Made by a program: the position numbers and the translations under genes | NCBI GenBank assembly: GCA_965223405.1 | Contig: CBDCWO010000006.1 | Span: 3,844,001-3,908,000 of the forward strand | Origin: CBDCWO01 sp965223405 | GTDB taxonomy: Bacteria; Bacteroidota; Bacteroidia; Chitinophagales; Saprospiraceae | Length of the DNA: 64,000 bases | Direction: 5' to 3' | The notes under the pieces: generated by a model | The model's database searches: none | What the model was told of the DNA's origin: nothing | The model's input: the letters and a program-made list of their open reading frames with translations, nothing else | Part shown: positions 52,099 through 61,573 of the stretch, piece after piece | How positions within the stretch are numbered: position 1 is the first letter of the stretch | Layout: each line of letters begins with the position of its first letter

Positions 52099-54471
52099 AT
52101 GAAAAGGATTCTATTTATCATGTTGATGATCGCCTGCGGAGTGATACTTACAGCTCAGCCATTGAGGGAGACTACACCGGAAATGCTGGTTGAGGCAGCA
52201 GATCTAAAACTGGCTGAAAAGGATTACTACAATGCAGTAGATCTCTACGAACAAGCTTATAAAGAACTGAGAGATCCGGCATTGGCTTTCAGGATTGCAA
52301 AATTACATGGTGATCTAAGAGATTACAAACGGGCCGAAAGTTGGTTTTCAAGAATCGTAAAGCGAGATAAAGAGTTTAAATTTTTAGATGCAAAGTACTA
52401 TTATGGATTGTACTTGAAAAAAAATGGCAAATTGCAGGAAGCTTATGATCAACTGGTATTTTATATTGACAGCAGTAAAAATGAAATGTTGGTTACCAAA
52501 GCAAAAAATGAAATTCTGGGAATCCAACTATCAGAAAGCTTTCCACTCAATGAAGATATTCTCATTCTGAATTTAGGAAGCAAGGTAAACTCGTTTTATA
52601 CCGATGCTTCCCCCAGTATTGATGCGGATGGAAACTTGTTCTTAACTTCATTTCAAAGATCTAAACTGATTGTCCAGGACGGCAAAGAAACAGATTATCA
52701 TGCCAAAATATATTCAACCTCCAGGGATAAAAAAGGACAATGGCAAAAACCCCGACCACTGCCTGATATCATAAATGGTGAAGGTATCCATCAAGGAAAT
52801 GCATCAATCTCCAGAGATGGGGGTACTTTATTTTTTACTAAAATGATCCTGGATGGAAACTACGTAGCCAATTCAAGGATATATATGGCGAAAAAGAAAG
52901 GAAGAGGCTGGTCGACACCGGTTGAAGTAGAAGGTATTCATGGCAATTATATTGTCAAACACCCAATGGAAGGGGAATTGTTTGGAGACCCGGTTCTTTA
53001 TTTTAGTGCCAATATTGACGGGGGTAAAGGTGGATTTGATTTGTACTATGCTCCGCGACAGTCCGAAGCCAAATATGGTTTGCCGGTAAATCTCGGTGAG
53101 GTGATTAATACCAGTGGTGATGATGTCACACCTTTCTATAGCGATGGAACTTTGCACTACAGCACAGATGGTCATCCGGGTTTTGGAGGTTTTGATGTTT
53201 TTAAAACCAGCTGGGATGGAAGTAAATGGTCGACACCTAGAAATTTGGGACAGCGATATAATTCTTCTGCTGATGATTTGTTTTTCACCTTGGATCCGGT
53301 AGGTGAGAATGGGTTTTTAGTATCAAATCGGGCAAATACCAGTGCGCGATCTCTTAAAAGTAAAACCTGTTGTGACGATATTTATTTCTTTACGGAAAAA
53401 ACAATTCAGATCAACTTGATCACCGGAGTATTTGGTGAAAACGGACCTTTGTTAGGCGCAAATGTGAAATTGGTGGAAAGAGTCGAAAAAGAAGATGGAA
53501 AATCCGTTTCAAAAGACAATCCGGATGGCAACCGGTTTGATTTTTCTTTAGAGACTGACAAAGCCTATTTTGTGGAAGTTACACGGGATGGATATTACCC
53601 GGAGTCATTTGAGTTTAATACGGTGGGAATTGTTGAAAACCATGATGTTAAACGAAATGTAACCCTAACCCCTAAACCGGTCGAAATCGAAACGGAAACC
53701 ATTACGGTTACCGAGCCAATCCGGTTAAATAATATTTATTATGATTTTGATGATGATCAAATATTACCGGACGCTGAAAAGGATTTATCCATCTTACAGG
53801 ATCTTTTAAACAGATATCCCGACATGGTGATTGAACTTTCTTCACATACCGATGCCCAAGGGTCAGATCCGTATAATGAAGATCTGTCTCAACGCCGGGC
53901 GGAATCAGCAAGATCATGGTTAATCGATAAGGGTATTGATCCCGATAGAGTAAAAGCAGTAGGTTATGGAGAACGTTTCATATTAAACGAATGTGTAAAC
54001 GGAGTTAAATGTGATGATGATCAGCATCGTTTTAATCGTAGAACGGAATTTAAAATCTTATCCGGGCCTACAACCATTGAAATTCAAAAGGAAATCTTAA
54101 AGAATAATAATCCTGGTCCCAGAGGACCAAATGTTGAAGATGTGGAAGGATATGAATTCGCTCCCAAAATTAGGTTCTCCAAATCCTTTCATGATTTTGG
54201 CTTGGTAGATCAGGGTGATTTAATAAAACACGAATTTGAATTTACTAACATTGGAGACGACGACCTGCTTATTAAATTGGTTACCGCCAATAAAAATACC
54301 AAATGCAAATGGGAGAAAACTCCGATCAAACCCGGAGAGATCAGTAAAATAAAAGCAGAATTCAATACTAAAAATATTCAAGGGGAACATGAAGTGACTA
54401 TCCAGATTGTTTCCAATACAAAACCTAAAGTTGCTGAAGCCAGATTTCGAGCTTTTATTTCTCCTAAATAG
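52099..54471 (+). CDS. OmpA-family protein with TPR, PD40 and a C-terminal DUF1573 domain (PorE-like)
   Basis: A 790-residue envelope protein. Signal peptide 1-19; TPR-like helices at about 28-130 (EAADLKLAEKDYYNAVDLYEQAY); PD40/WD40-like repeats at about 170-420 (DGNLFLTSFQR, DGGTLFFTK, DPVLYFSA, DGTLHYSTDG); a carboxypeptidase-regulatory-like domain around 430-520; OmpA peptidoglycan-binding domain at about 545-655 (IYYDFDDDQILPDAEKDL, SSHTDAQGSDPYNEDLSQRR, NRRTEF). After it comes a complete DUF1573 domain at about 690-788 (FHDFGLVDQGDLIKHEFEFTN, then NTKCKWEKTPIKPGE). The first four modules equal PorE of the T9SS; the DUF1573 addition is unusual. Sits 14 bases after PorP and 5 before pnuC. 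Confidence 0.87.
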   Translation: MKRILFIMLMIACGVILTAQPLRETTPEMLVEAADLKLAEKDYYNAVDLYEQAYKELRDPALAFRIAKLHGDLRDYKRAESWFSRIVKRDKEFKFLDAKYYYGLYLKKNGKLQEAYDQLVFYIDSSKNEMLVTKAKNEILGIQLSESFPLNEDILILNLGSKVNSFYTDASPSIDADGNLFLTSFQRSKLIVQDGKETDYHAKIYSTSRDKKGQWQKPRPLPDIINGEGIHQGNASISRDGGTLFFTKMILDGNYVANSRIYMAKKKGRGWSTPVEVEGIHGNYIVKHPMEGELFGDPVLYFSANIDGGKGGFDLYYAPRQSEAKYGLPVNLGEVINTSGDDVTPFYSDGTLHYSTDGHPGFGGFDVFKTSWDGSKWSTPRNLGQRYNSSADDLFFTLDPVGENGFLVSNRANTSARSLKSKTCCDDIYFFTEKTIQINLITGVFGENGPLLGANVKLVERVEKEDGKSVSKDNPDGNRFDFSLETDKAYFVEVTRDGYYPESFEFNTVGIVENHDVKRNVTLTPKPVEIETETITVTEPIRLNNIYYDFDDDQILPDAEKDLSILQDLLNRYPDMVIELSSHTDAQGSDPYNEDLSQRRAESARSWLIDKGIDPDRVKAVGYGERFILNECVNGVKCDDDQHRFNRRTEFKILSGPTTIEIQKEILKNNNPGPRGPNVEDVEGYEFAPKIRFSKSFHDFGLVDQGDLIKHEFEFTNIGDDDLLIKLVTANKNTKCKWEKTPIKPGEISKIKAEFNTKNIQGEHEVTIQIVSNTKPKVAEARFRAFISPK

Positions 54472-54476
54472 TTGTA

Positions 54477-55091
54477 ATGTGGGACAATATTTTGCTTACC
54501 ATCTCCACCTTTAGATGGTACGAATGGCTTGCATTTATTTCCGGGATTCTATATGTAACCTTTGCTGCCCGAGGAAAAAGGATCGGCTGGCTGTTTGGTA
54601 TACTTTCGTGTGGGATCTGGGCCTATGCAGATTGTTTAGATTATTTACTTTATATTGATGGTTTGCTCCAGGTATTTTATGTCGGAATGGGCATTTATGG
54701 ATGGATACAATGGACTTCCAACCAGACTCATTCCGGAACATTGGATATTGTATCCAAAAACTGGTTTTATCATTTACCTTATTTAGTTTTTGGCCTTTTA
54801 ATAAGCTTGGTATTGGGGTATTATTTTAGTGAATATACTCCGGCAGCAGCAACTTATCCGGACGCTATTACCACCGTATTTTCAATATATGCGACCTACT
54901 TAACCGTAACCCGACAGTTAGAAGGTTGGATTTATTGGATACTTATTGACATCACCTATATCTATATTACGATAAGCAGGGAAGCTTATCTCTATGCCCT
55001 GTTGTTTTTGATTTATACCATCATTGCGGTCTCAGGCTATATTTCCTGGAAGAAAATGCGGATAAGACAAGTAGAGAATTCAACCGGATAA
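54477..55091 (+). CDS. PnuC-family vitamin/nicotinamide riboside transporter
   Basis: A 204-residue, seven-helix transporter of the PnuC family (facilitated uptake of nicotinamide riboside, or thiamine/riboflavin in the PnuT/PnuX subgroups). WYEWLAFISGILYVTFAARGK, WLFGILSCGIWAYADCLDYLLYIDGLLQVFYVGMGIYGWIQW and WIYWILIDITYIYIT carry the conserved Trp/Tyr ring and the GxxYGWxxW helix. It begins 6 bases after the OmpA stop, so it belongs to the PorP transcript. The substrate is unresolved; the NadR-like kinase elsewhere in the window fits either NR or thiamine trapping. No riboswitch precedes it. Confidence 0.88.
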   Translation: MWDNILLTISTFRWYEWLAFISGILYVTFAARGKRIGWLFGILSCGIWAYADCLDYLLYIDGLLQVFYVGMGIYGWIQWTSNQTHSGTLDIVSKNWFYHLPYLVFGLLISLVLGYYFSEYTPAAATYPDAITTVFSIYATYLTVTRQLEGWIYWILIDITYIYITISREAYLYALLFLIYTIIAVSGYISWKKMRIRQVENSTG

Positions 55092-55181
55092 AGCAAACTT
55101 TTTAAGTTATTTAGAGTTTGTCTAAATAAGAATAAGTGCGGTATTCTAAAACAATCTACCCAATAATAAACTAAAGGTTTC

Positions 55182-55189
55182 TATATTTG
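55182..55189 (+). promoter_or_regulatory. Promoter box (TATATTTG) of the nqr operon
   Basis: Perfect TAnnTTTG box 34 bases before the nqrA ATG. Its position supports the long, signal-bearing start of NqrA instead of a start further inside the gene. Confidence 0.65.
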
Positions 55190-55222
55190 CGGTGATTTTG
55201 CAAAAAGTGAGATATTATCTTA

Positions 55223-56863
55223 ATGGAATCGAAACAAATGATGAAACAAAGGTTCATTTTGATCGCCCTGATTTTTAGTTTTTTCAATCAGAATTCATGG
55301 GCGCAAAATTCAACACAAGCAGAAATATTTCCCATTGCGGTACTAATTATTATCGGTGCCTTAATACTGGCGGTTGTATTTGTTTTAATAAATAATTTTC
55401 TCTTAGTAGCAGCCCGAAAAAAGGGAGTGGTGAACACCCCTTCCTCATCATTTTTAGGACTCAATGCGCTATTGAAGAAAAAACTACCCTCCTATATTCC
55501 CGAAGGTGATCAAGTCTTCAGACTAAATAAAGGACATGACATCTTACTTACCGGCAAAGCAGATCCTAACCAAGTGGATGAAGTGCATCCATCTCGCGTA
55601 GCAGTTCAACCACCTAACTTTCGGGGTATTGCTCCTATCCCTAAATTGATGGTTAAAGAAGGGGAAGAAGTATTAGCAGGTGATCCATTATTTTTTAATA
55701 AAAATACTTCTGAAATTAAATATGTTGCTCCTGTAAGTGGAGAAATCGTAGCGGTCAACAGGGGAAGCAAACGGGCAATCACCGAGGTCGTCATACTGGC
55801 AGACAAACAGGTGAAATATACAGAATTGCCTGAATTGAATTTGGATCAATGCTCGCGGGAAGAGTTGGTTTCGTTCTTAGCGACCAATGGTTTTTGGCCA
55901 CTTATTATTCAAAGGCCATATGGCATAGTACCCGAGTTAGACTGTATTCCTGAGAATATATTCATCTCGACATTTGATTCAGCTCCATTAGCGCCTGATT
56001 ATAACCTCATTGTTGAAGGTAAGGAAGACGCATTATACCAAGGTTTGCAAGTACTTTCAAAACTAACTGCCGGTAAAGTTTATCTGGGATTAAATGCAAC
56101 AAGTGCCAATCCTCCGGCATCGGCTTTCCTCAATGCACCGGCCGAAAAAGTTTGGTTTGAGGGAGCACATCCTGCTGGAAACGTAGGGGTTCAAATTCAT
56201 CACATTTCCCCAATTGGGAATGGGCAGAAAGTCTGGACCTTGGGTCTTCAGGAGACCATTATACTAGGAAAAATGTTTAAGGAAAGGAAGTTTGACACCA
56301 GTAAAATGATAGCAGTCGGAGGTAGTGGAATAAAAAATCCTGGTTACCTTAAGACCTATGCCGGTGCTCATATCGGAGATTTGCTAAAGGATCAGCTAAA
56401 GGATGGTAATTATAGGATCATTAGCGGTGATGTATTGACAGGAAAATCTAAAACCACAGAGCAGTTTACGGACATTCACACTGATCTAATTACCGTAATT
56501 GAAGAAGGAGATTATTATGATATGTTTGGCTGGTTATTCCGCGGGAAATTTCAACCTTCAATTTCGGGAACTTACCTGAATAAACTTTACAAAAAGCATC
56601 GATTTGACGGTGATACCAATACGCATGGAGAAAAAAGAGCTTTTGTAATGACCGGGCAATATGAAAAAGTGCTACCCATGGATATATATCCTCAGCATTT
56701 GATGAAAGCCATACTGGCTAATGATTTTGAAAAAATGGAAGGGCTGGGCATTTATGAATTACAAGAGGAAGACGTAGCCCTTTGTGAATTTGCCTGTACC
56801 TCTAAGATGCCCTTGCAAAAAATTCTACGTCAGGGACTTGAGACCATGCGCGAACAAGGTTAA
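55223..56863 (+). CDS. nqrA: Na+-translocating NADH:quinone reductase subunit A, with N-terminal membrane anchor
   Basis: A 546-residue NqrA, the peripheral subunit of the sodium pump. The usual protein begins around residue 98 (VFRLNKGHDILLTGKADP); the family's biotinyl-lipoyl-like segment follows (KLMVKEGEEVLAGDPLFF, then VAPVSGEIVAVNRGSKR). Before it come about 97 extra residues: a signal-like stretch (8-28, ending WAQ) and a strong membrane helix (35-63). No ATG exists between residue 7 and residue 143, and the promoter box lies just upstream, so the extension is probably real. Canonical NqrA has no membrane helix, so here it is likely tethered. First gene of a six-gene operon. Confidence 0.92.
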   Translation: MESKQMMKQRFILIALIFSFFNQNSWAQNSTQAEIFPIAVLIIIGALILAVVFVLINNFLLVAARKKGVVNTPSSSFLGLNALLKKKLPSYIPEGDQVFRLNKGHDILLTGKADPNQVDEVHPSRVAVQPPNFRGIAPIPKLMVKEGEEVLAGDPLFFNKNTSEIKYVAPVSGEIVAVNRGSKRAITEVVILADKQVKYTELPELNLDQCSREELVSFLATNGFWPLIIQRPYGIVPELDCIPENIFISTFDSAPLAPDYNLIVEGKEDALYQGLQVLSKLTAGKVYLGLNATSANPPASAFLNAPAEKVWFEGAHPAGNVGVQIHHISPIGNGQKVWTLGLQETIILGKMFKERKFDTSKMIAVGGSGIKNPGYLKTYAGAHIGDLLKDQLKDGNYRIISGDVLTGKSKTTEQFTDIHTDLITVIEEGDYYDMFGWLFRGKFQPSISGTYLNKLYKKHRFDGDTNTHGEKRAFVMTGQYEKVLPMDIYPQHLMKAILANDFEKMEGLGIYELQEEDVALCEFACTSKMPLQKILRQGLETMREQG

Positions 56864-56890
56864 TGAAATAATAGATACAAGTAAAATTAA

Positions 56891-58138
56891 ATGGCTTTAA
56901 TAGATTTTGTCAAAAAGTTTGAACCGGATAAAAAGAAAAAACCCTTTCTGCATACGGTGTATGATGGATTTTTCACCTTCCTGTTCACTCCCAACACTAC
57001 AAACAAAGATGGGGTACACCTCCGCGATAGCATAGACTTAAAACGCACCATGGTTTTTGTGGTAATCGGGTTGTCCCTATGTTATTTATTTGGGACTTAC
57101 AATATCGGTCATCAACATTTTGTAGCCATAGGTGAGTATACAGGTTATTTTGAAGGATTACACCTAAAGATAATCTATGGATTGATAAAAATAATTCCCA
57201 TTTGGATCGTAACGCACTTAGTAGGGTTGGGGATTGAGTTTTATTATGCCAATCGAAAGGGACATGGAATAGAAGAAGGATTTTTGGTTACCGGTGCGTT
57301 AATTCCTTTGATTATGCCTCCGGACTTACCTATCTGGATTTTGATATTGGCGGTTGTGTTTGCAGTGATCATCGGGAAAGAGGCGTTCGGGGGAACCGGC
57401 ATGAATATTTGGAATATAGCACTATTAGCCCGTGTGTTTGTATTTTTTGCCTATCCAACCACGATTTCTGGTGATGATGTTTGGGTTTCGGGAATCGCTT
57501 CTATTCAACCCGGATCGGCAGTGGACTATGGTTGGGCCCATCAGGTATTTAATACGATTTTTGGTTGGTTTGACTGGAGTACATACGATATCAGTAGTAA
57601 GGTTGTAGATGGTTATTCTGGTGCTACTCCATTAGCCCTAGCATTCCAGGGTGGGTGGCAAGCTGCAACGGAAGTATATACTCCGGCTCAAATGTGGTGG
57701 GGAGATATCCCAGGTTCGATTGGAGAGACCAGTAAACCATTGATTCTGGTTGGAGCCTTGTTTCTCATTGCCACAGGTATTGCAAGCTGGCGCATTATGG
57801 CCGGAATGGTTCTAGGTGCTGCGGCCATGGGCTTACTACTTAATGCCTGGGGAGCAACTCCTTTTATGGAAGTGCCCTGGTATTACCACTTTTACATGGG
57901 CAGTTTCTTTTTTGCCATGGCCTTTATGGCTACGGATCCGGTTACCGGTGCCTCAACGAATAGAGGTAAATGGGTTTATGGATTCCTGATCGGTTTTGTC
58001 GGACTGATCATAAGAGTTCTTAATCCGGCATATCCGGAAGGATGGATGTTAGCCATCCTTTTTATGAATACGTTTGTTCCATTGATAGACCATATGGTAT
58101 TACAATCTAATATTACAAAAAGGTTAAAACGTGCATAG
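56891..58138 (+). CDS. nqrB: Na+-NQR subunit B
   Basis: A 415-residue integral membrane subunit with about ten helices. T246 in DGYSGATPLAL is the residue that binds FMN covalently by a phosphodiester, and the riboflavin and quinone site also resides on this subunit. PDLPIWILILAVVFAVIIGKEAFGGTGMNIWN matches the family core. The gene overlaps nqrC by 8 bases. Confidence 0.97.
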   Translation: MALIDFVKKFEPDKKKKPFLHTVYDGFFTFLFTPNTTNKDGVHLRDSIDLKRTMVFVVIGLSLCYLFGTYNIGHQHFVAIGEYTGYFEGLHLKIIYGLIKIIPIWIVTHLVGLGIEFYYANRKGHGIEEGFLVTGALIPLIMPPDLPIWILILAVVFAVIIGKEAFGGTGMNIWNIALLARVFVFFAYPTTISGDDVWVSGIASIQPGSAVDYGWAHQVFNTIFGWFDWSTYDISSKVVDGYSGATPLALAFQGGWQAATEVYTPAQMWWGDIPGSIGETSKPLILVGALFLIATGIASWRIMAGMVLGAAAMGLLLNAWGATPFMEVPWYYHFYMGSFFFAMAFMATDPVTGASTNRGKWVYGFLIGFVGLIIRVLNPAYPEGWMLAILFMNTFVPLIDHMVLQSNITKRLKRA

Positions 58139-58877
58139 TACAAGATATATCATTTTATTTACCTTCATTATGACGGTAGTTTCAGCAACATTGTTGTCTT
58201 TGCTTTTCTTCGGGACCAAAGACATGGCTACCCGAAATGAAAAGATCTTCAACAAACGCTCAATCCTGTCAGCAGTAAACCGCTATCTTGATAAGGATGT
58301 TACCAAAATGAGCGATGATGAAATAGAAAATATTTTTGCCAATAACATCCAACAGTATGTGGTGAATGTGAATGGAGAACCTGTAACTGAGGCACAGATG
58401 CTGGCCAGTAAGTACAAATCCGGTTTGGCAGAAGACCTGGAAATGAAAAAAGAAAAGAAAAAGCCAGAGTCGGATCGGTTTTATCCTGTATTTCTATTTG
58501 AACAAGGCGATCAGAAATACTATATCGTTTCGATTCGGGGAAACGGATTATGGGATGAGATCTGGGGTAACATTGCCATCGCGGAGGATTTCAATACGGT
58601 GGTCGGTGCAGCTTTCGATCATACCGGAGAGACTCCGGGTTTAGGTGCCGAGATTAAAGATAACCCCTCTTTTGGAATTCAATTCAGGGACAAAAAGCTA
58701 TACAATAATCAGGGTGAGTACCGATCCATTACCGTCATTAAAACTCCTGTCAAAGATCCCGATCATGAAGTAAGTGGCATATCGGGAGCAACTATTACGG
58801 GCAACGGGGTATCTGAAATGCTGTTCGACGGTATAAAAAAATATGAACCTTATTTCGCAAAAGAAAAACAACTATAA
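58131..58877 (+). CDS. nqrC: Na+-NQR subunit C
   Basis: A 248-residue subunit with one N-terminal membrane helix (about 7-28) and a periplasmic FMN-binding domain. T221 in SGISGATITGNGVSEML is the covalent flavin site, and GETPGLGAEI (about 166-175) the preceding family motif. No ApbE flavin transferase or NqrM maturation factor is adjacent, so they must be encoded elsewhere. Overlaps nqrB by 8 bases. Confidence 0.97.
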   Translation: MHSTRYIILFTFIMTVVSATLLSLLFFGTKDMATRNEKIFNKRSILSAVNRYLDKDVTKMSDDEIENIFANNIQQYVVNVNGEPVTEAQMLASKYKSGLAEDLEMKKEKKKPESDRFYPVFLFEQGDQKYYIVSIRGNGLWDEIWGNIAIAEDFNTVVGAAFDHTGETPGLGAEIKDNPSFGIQFRDKKLYNNQGEYRSITVIKTPVKDPDHEVSGISGATITGNGVSEMLFDGIKKYEPYFAKEKQL

Positions 58878-58880
58878 TAC

Positions 58881-59624
58881 ATGTCTGATATTACAGTTAA
58901 AGATAAAAGCATCAAGGAAAAGAAACCTCTTTTTGGCAAAGCGGAGAAGAAGTTAATTACCGATCCACTGGATGATAACAACCCGATTACCGTCCAGGTG
59001 TTGGGGATTTGTTCTGCTTTGGCGGTGACCACTCTCGTATATCCCTCTTTGGTCATGTCGGTTGCGGTGATATTTGTGATTGCTTTTTCGAGTTTGATAA
59101 CCTCTATATTAAGAACCTATATTCCAAAACAGGTCAGGATGATCGTGCAATTGGTGATTATTGCTTCTTTGGTGACGGTAGTGGAACTAGTACTTAAAGC
59201 TTTCAACTATACCGTGTACAAACAGCTCTCAGTGTTTATTGGATTGATAATTACCAACTGCATTGTAATGGGTAGGTTAGAAGCATTTTCCATGGCCAAC
59301 AATCCCTGGCGATCGTTTTTGGACGGAATTGGTAATGGCTTGGGGTACGGAGGTATCTTGATTTTGGTCGCACTGGTAAGGGAACTGTTTGGTAAAGGTT
59401 CTCTTTTTGCGGGCAGCCCGGTTCCTCTCTATATTATCGGACCAAGTAATGAAACAACCAGTTATTTGATCGATACAACCTCAGCAAGCGGCATTGGAGC
59501 TTGGTTTGGATCCTGGTATATGAATAACAATCTGTTGGTATTGTCCTCCTCGGCCATGTTTATCATTGGCATTATGATTTGGATTCAAAGATCTCGCAAT
59601 CGCAAACTTATTGACATCTCTTAA
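58881..59624 (+). CDS. nqrD: Na+-NQR subunit D
   Basis: A 247-residue membrane subunit with about six helices. DNNPITVQVLGICSALAVTT begins the family core; VELVLKAFNYTVYKQLSVFIGLIITNCIVMGRLEAFSM (about 111-148) includes the cysteine that binds the intramembrane [2Fe-2S] cluster together with NqrE. The N-terminus carries about 30 charged residues (VKDKSIKEKKPLFGKAEKK) beyond the usual start. It starts 3 bases after nqrC. Confidence 0.96.
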   Translation: MSDITVKDKSIKEKKPLFGKAEKKLITDPLDDNNPITVQVLGICSALAVTTLVYPSLVMSVAVIFVIAFSSLITSILRTYIPKQVRMIVQLVIIASLVTVVELVLKAFNYTVYKQLSVFIGLIITNCIVMGRLEAFSMANNPWRSFLDGIGNGLGYGGILILVALVRELFGKGSLFAGSPVPLYIIGPSNETTSYLIDTTSASGIGAWFGSWYMNNNLLVLSSSAMFIIGIMIWIQRSRNRKLIDIS

Positions 59625-59633
59625 TCGATAATT

Positions 59634-60242
59634 ATGGAATTAGTAAATATATTTATCAAGTCTGCTTTTATCGAAAATTTGATTTTATCTTATTTTCTGG
59701 GCATGTGCTCTTACCTTGCCGTTTCCAAATCCATCAAAACGGCATTAGGTCTCGGTTTAGCGGTCATTTTTGTCTTGGGGATTACCATGCCCATTAATTG
59801 GTTGATCAATACCTTTTTGCTTAGTGAAGAAGGTCTGTTGGGAACTGATCTTACTTTTCTAAGATTTATCCTGTTCATCGCCGTGATCGCATCCATGGTG
59901 CAGTTAGTGGAGATGGTCATTGAAAAGTTTTCACCGGCACTTTACAATTCTCTGGGAATTTTTCTGCCTCTGATCACAGTCAACTGTGCCATTTTGGGAG
60001 GATCCTTGTTTATGGTCGCCAGGGAATACAATTTCGGAGAATCGATTGCATTTGGACTTGGAGGTGGTTTTGGGTGGTTTTTGGCGATAGTTGCCATTGC
60101 CGCTATCAGGGAAAAAATAAAATATAGTAACATACCCGCTCCTCTTCGAGGTCTGGGAATGGCTTTTTTACTTACAGGCCTGATGGGAATTGCATTTATG
60201 AGTTTGTTAGGAATTGATCCGGCCGCATTCGCTGGAAATTAA
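59634..60242 (+). CDS. nqrE: Na+-NQR subunit E
   Basis: A 202-residue six-helix membrane subunit, in mirror topology to NqrD. NLILSYFLGMCSYLAVSKS and ITVNCAILGGSLFMVAREYNFGES contain the cysteines that coordinate the membrane iron-sulfur centre. IREKIKYSNIPAPLRGLGMAFLLTGLMGIAFMSL is the typical end. Normal length. It starts 9 bases after nqrD. Confidence 0.97.
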   Translation: MELVNIFIKSAFIENLILSYFLGMCSYLAVSKSIKTALGLGLAVIFVLGITMPINWLINTFLLSEEGLLGTDLTFLRFILFIAVIASMVQLVEMVIEKFSPALYNSLGIFLPLITVNCAILGGSLFMVAREYNFGESIAFGLGGGFGWFLAIVAIAAIREKIKYSNIPAPLRGLGMAFLLTGLMGIAFMSLLGIDPAAFAGN

Positions 60243-60265
60243 AAGAAGAAAAAGTTGCTATTATC

Positions 60266-61573
60266 ATGCTAATTAATCTTTTGTACGCTGTCTTGGTTTT
60301 TACGATAGTCATTCTAGCCCTGGCTGGATTGTTGTTATATGCCAGAAGGAAATTGGTTCCTCAGGGAAATGTCAAGATAATTATTAATGGAGACGAAAAG
60401 AATCCATTAGAAATTCAACCCGGCAGTAATTTGCTGACAGCACTTTCCGATAAAAATATATTTTTACCTTCTGCCTGTGGTGGTGGCGGTACTTGTGCCA
60501 TGTGTGAATGTAACGTAGACTCCGGTGGAGGTGATGTGTTACCTACCGAACTGAACCATTTAACCCGCAAAGAGGTCGCTGAAAATAAAAGGCTTGCTTG
60601 CCAGGTAAAAGTGCGCGAGGATATGCAGATTCGAATTCCGGATGAGATCTTTGGAATCAAAAAGTGGGAATGTGAAGTGGTTTCAAATTACAATGTGGCT
60701 TCATTTATCAAAGAATTTGTGGTGAAATTGCCCGAAGGTGAAACCCTTGATTTTAAACCTGGAGGTTACATACAGATCGATGTTCCCAAGATTACAGTCG
60801 ACTTCAAAGATATCAATATTGATCCCCTGCCCGGAGATCCTGCGGGAAAGGACAAATTCAAATCCGAATGGGACAAATACAAGTTGTGGGGTTTGAAAAT
60901 GGTCAATGACGAGCCTCAGTTTAGAGCCTACTCAATGGCCAATCATCCTGCTGAGGGTAATATCATCAAGCTTAATATCCGGATTGCGACTCCACCCTGG
61001 GACCGTTCAAAAAACGATTGGATGGCGGTTAACCCTGGCGTATGCTCATCCTATGTTTTCAACTGTAAGCCGGGTGACAAAGTCACCATATCCGGACCTT
61101 ACGGAGAATTCTTTATCAAACCTACCAAAAAAGAAATGGTGTATATCGGTGGAGGTGCGGGTATGGCCCCTCTGAGATCTCATCTATTTCACTTGTTACA
61201 AACTCTGAAGACCCAGGATCGCAAAATATCTTTTTGGTATGGAGGACGATCCCTAAGGGAACTGTTTTATGTAGATGAATTTAGAGAATTGGAAAAGGAG
61301 TTTCCCAATTTTAAATTTCACATCGCTTTATCCGATGCGCTCCCTGAAGATAATTGGAAATTAAAACAAAGTGTTGACGATGTCAATGGGGATGGTTTTA
61401 AAGGCTTTATTCACCAGGTCTTATTGGATAATTATCTGAGTAAACATCCTGAACCGGAAGAAATAGAATACTACTTTTGCGGTCCCCCGTTGATGAATGC
61501 AGCGGTTATTAAAACCCTGGATGAACTTGGTGTGCCTGAAGAAAACATTGCCTTTGACGATTTTGGAGGATAA
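60266..61573 (+). CDS. nqrF: Na+-NQR subunit F, NADH dehydrogenase component
   Basis: A 435-residue electron-entry subunit. One N-terminal membrane helix (about 6-26); a plant-type [2Fe-2S] ferredoxin domain with C71, C77, C80 and C112 (SACGGGGTCAMC, then RLACQ); an FAD domain with FRAYSMANHP, where the flavin binds; and an NADH domain with GPYGEFF, YIGGGAGMAPLRSH and YYFCGPPLMN. It oxidises NADH and passes electrons to NqrC/D/E. Last gene of the operon; a hairpin occurs 56 bases downstream. Confidence 0.97.
   Translation: MLINLLYAVLVFTIVILALAGLLLYARRKLVPQGNVKIIINGDEKNPLEIQPGSNLLTALSDKNIFLPSACGGGGTCAMCECNVDSGGGDVLPTELNHLTRKEVAENKRLACQVKVREDMQIRIPDEIFGIKKWECEVVSNYNVASFIKEFVVKLPEGETLDFKPGGYIQIDVPKITVDFKDINIDPLPGDPAGKDKFKSEWDKYKLWGLKMVNDEPQFRAYSMANHPAEGNIIKLNIRIATPPWDRSKNDWMAVNPGVCSSYVFNCKPGDKVTISGPYGEFFIKPTKKEMVYIGGGAGMAPLRSHLFHLLQTLKTQDRKISFWYGGRSLRELFYVDEFRELEKEFPNFKFHIALSDALPEDNWKLKQSVDDVNGDGFKGFIHQVLLDNYLSKHPEPEEIEYYFCGPPLMNAAVIKTLDELGVPEENIAFDDFGG

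Noticed and set aside
54477..55091. PnuC-type gene as the PnuT partner of the TPP-controlled receptor
   Set aside because: It is about 38 kb away, has no riboswitch and sits in the PorP/OmpA transcript, so the link is not supported by the sequence alone.
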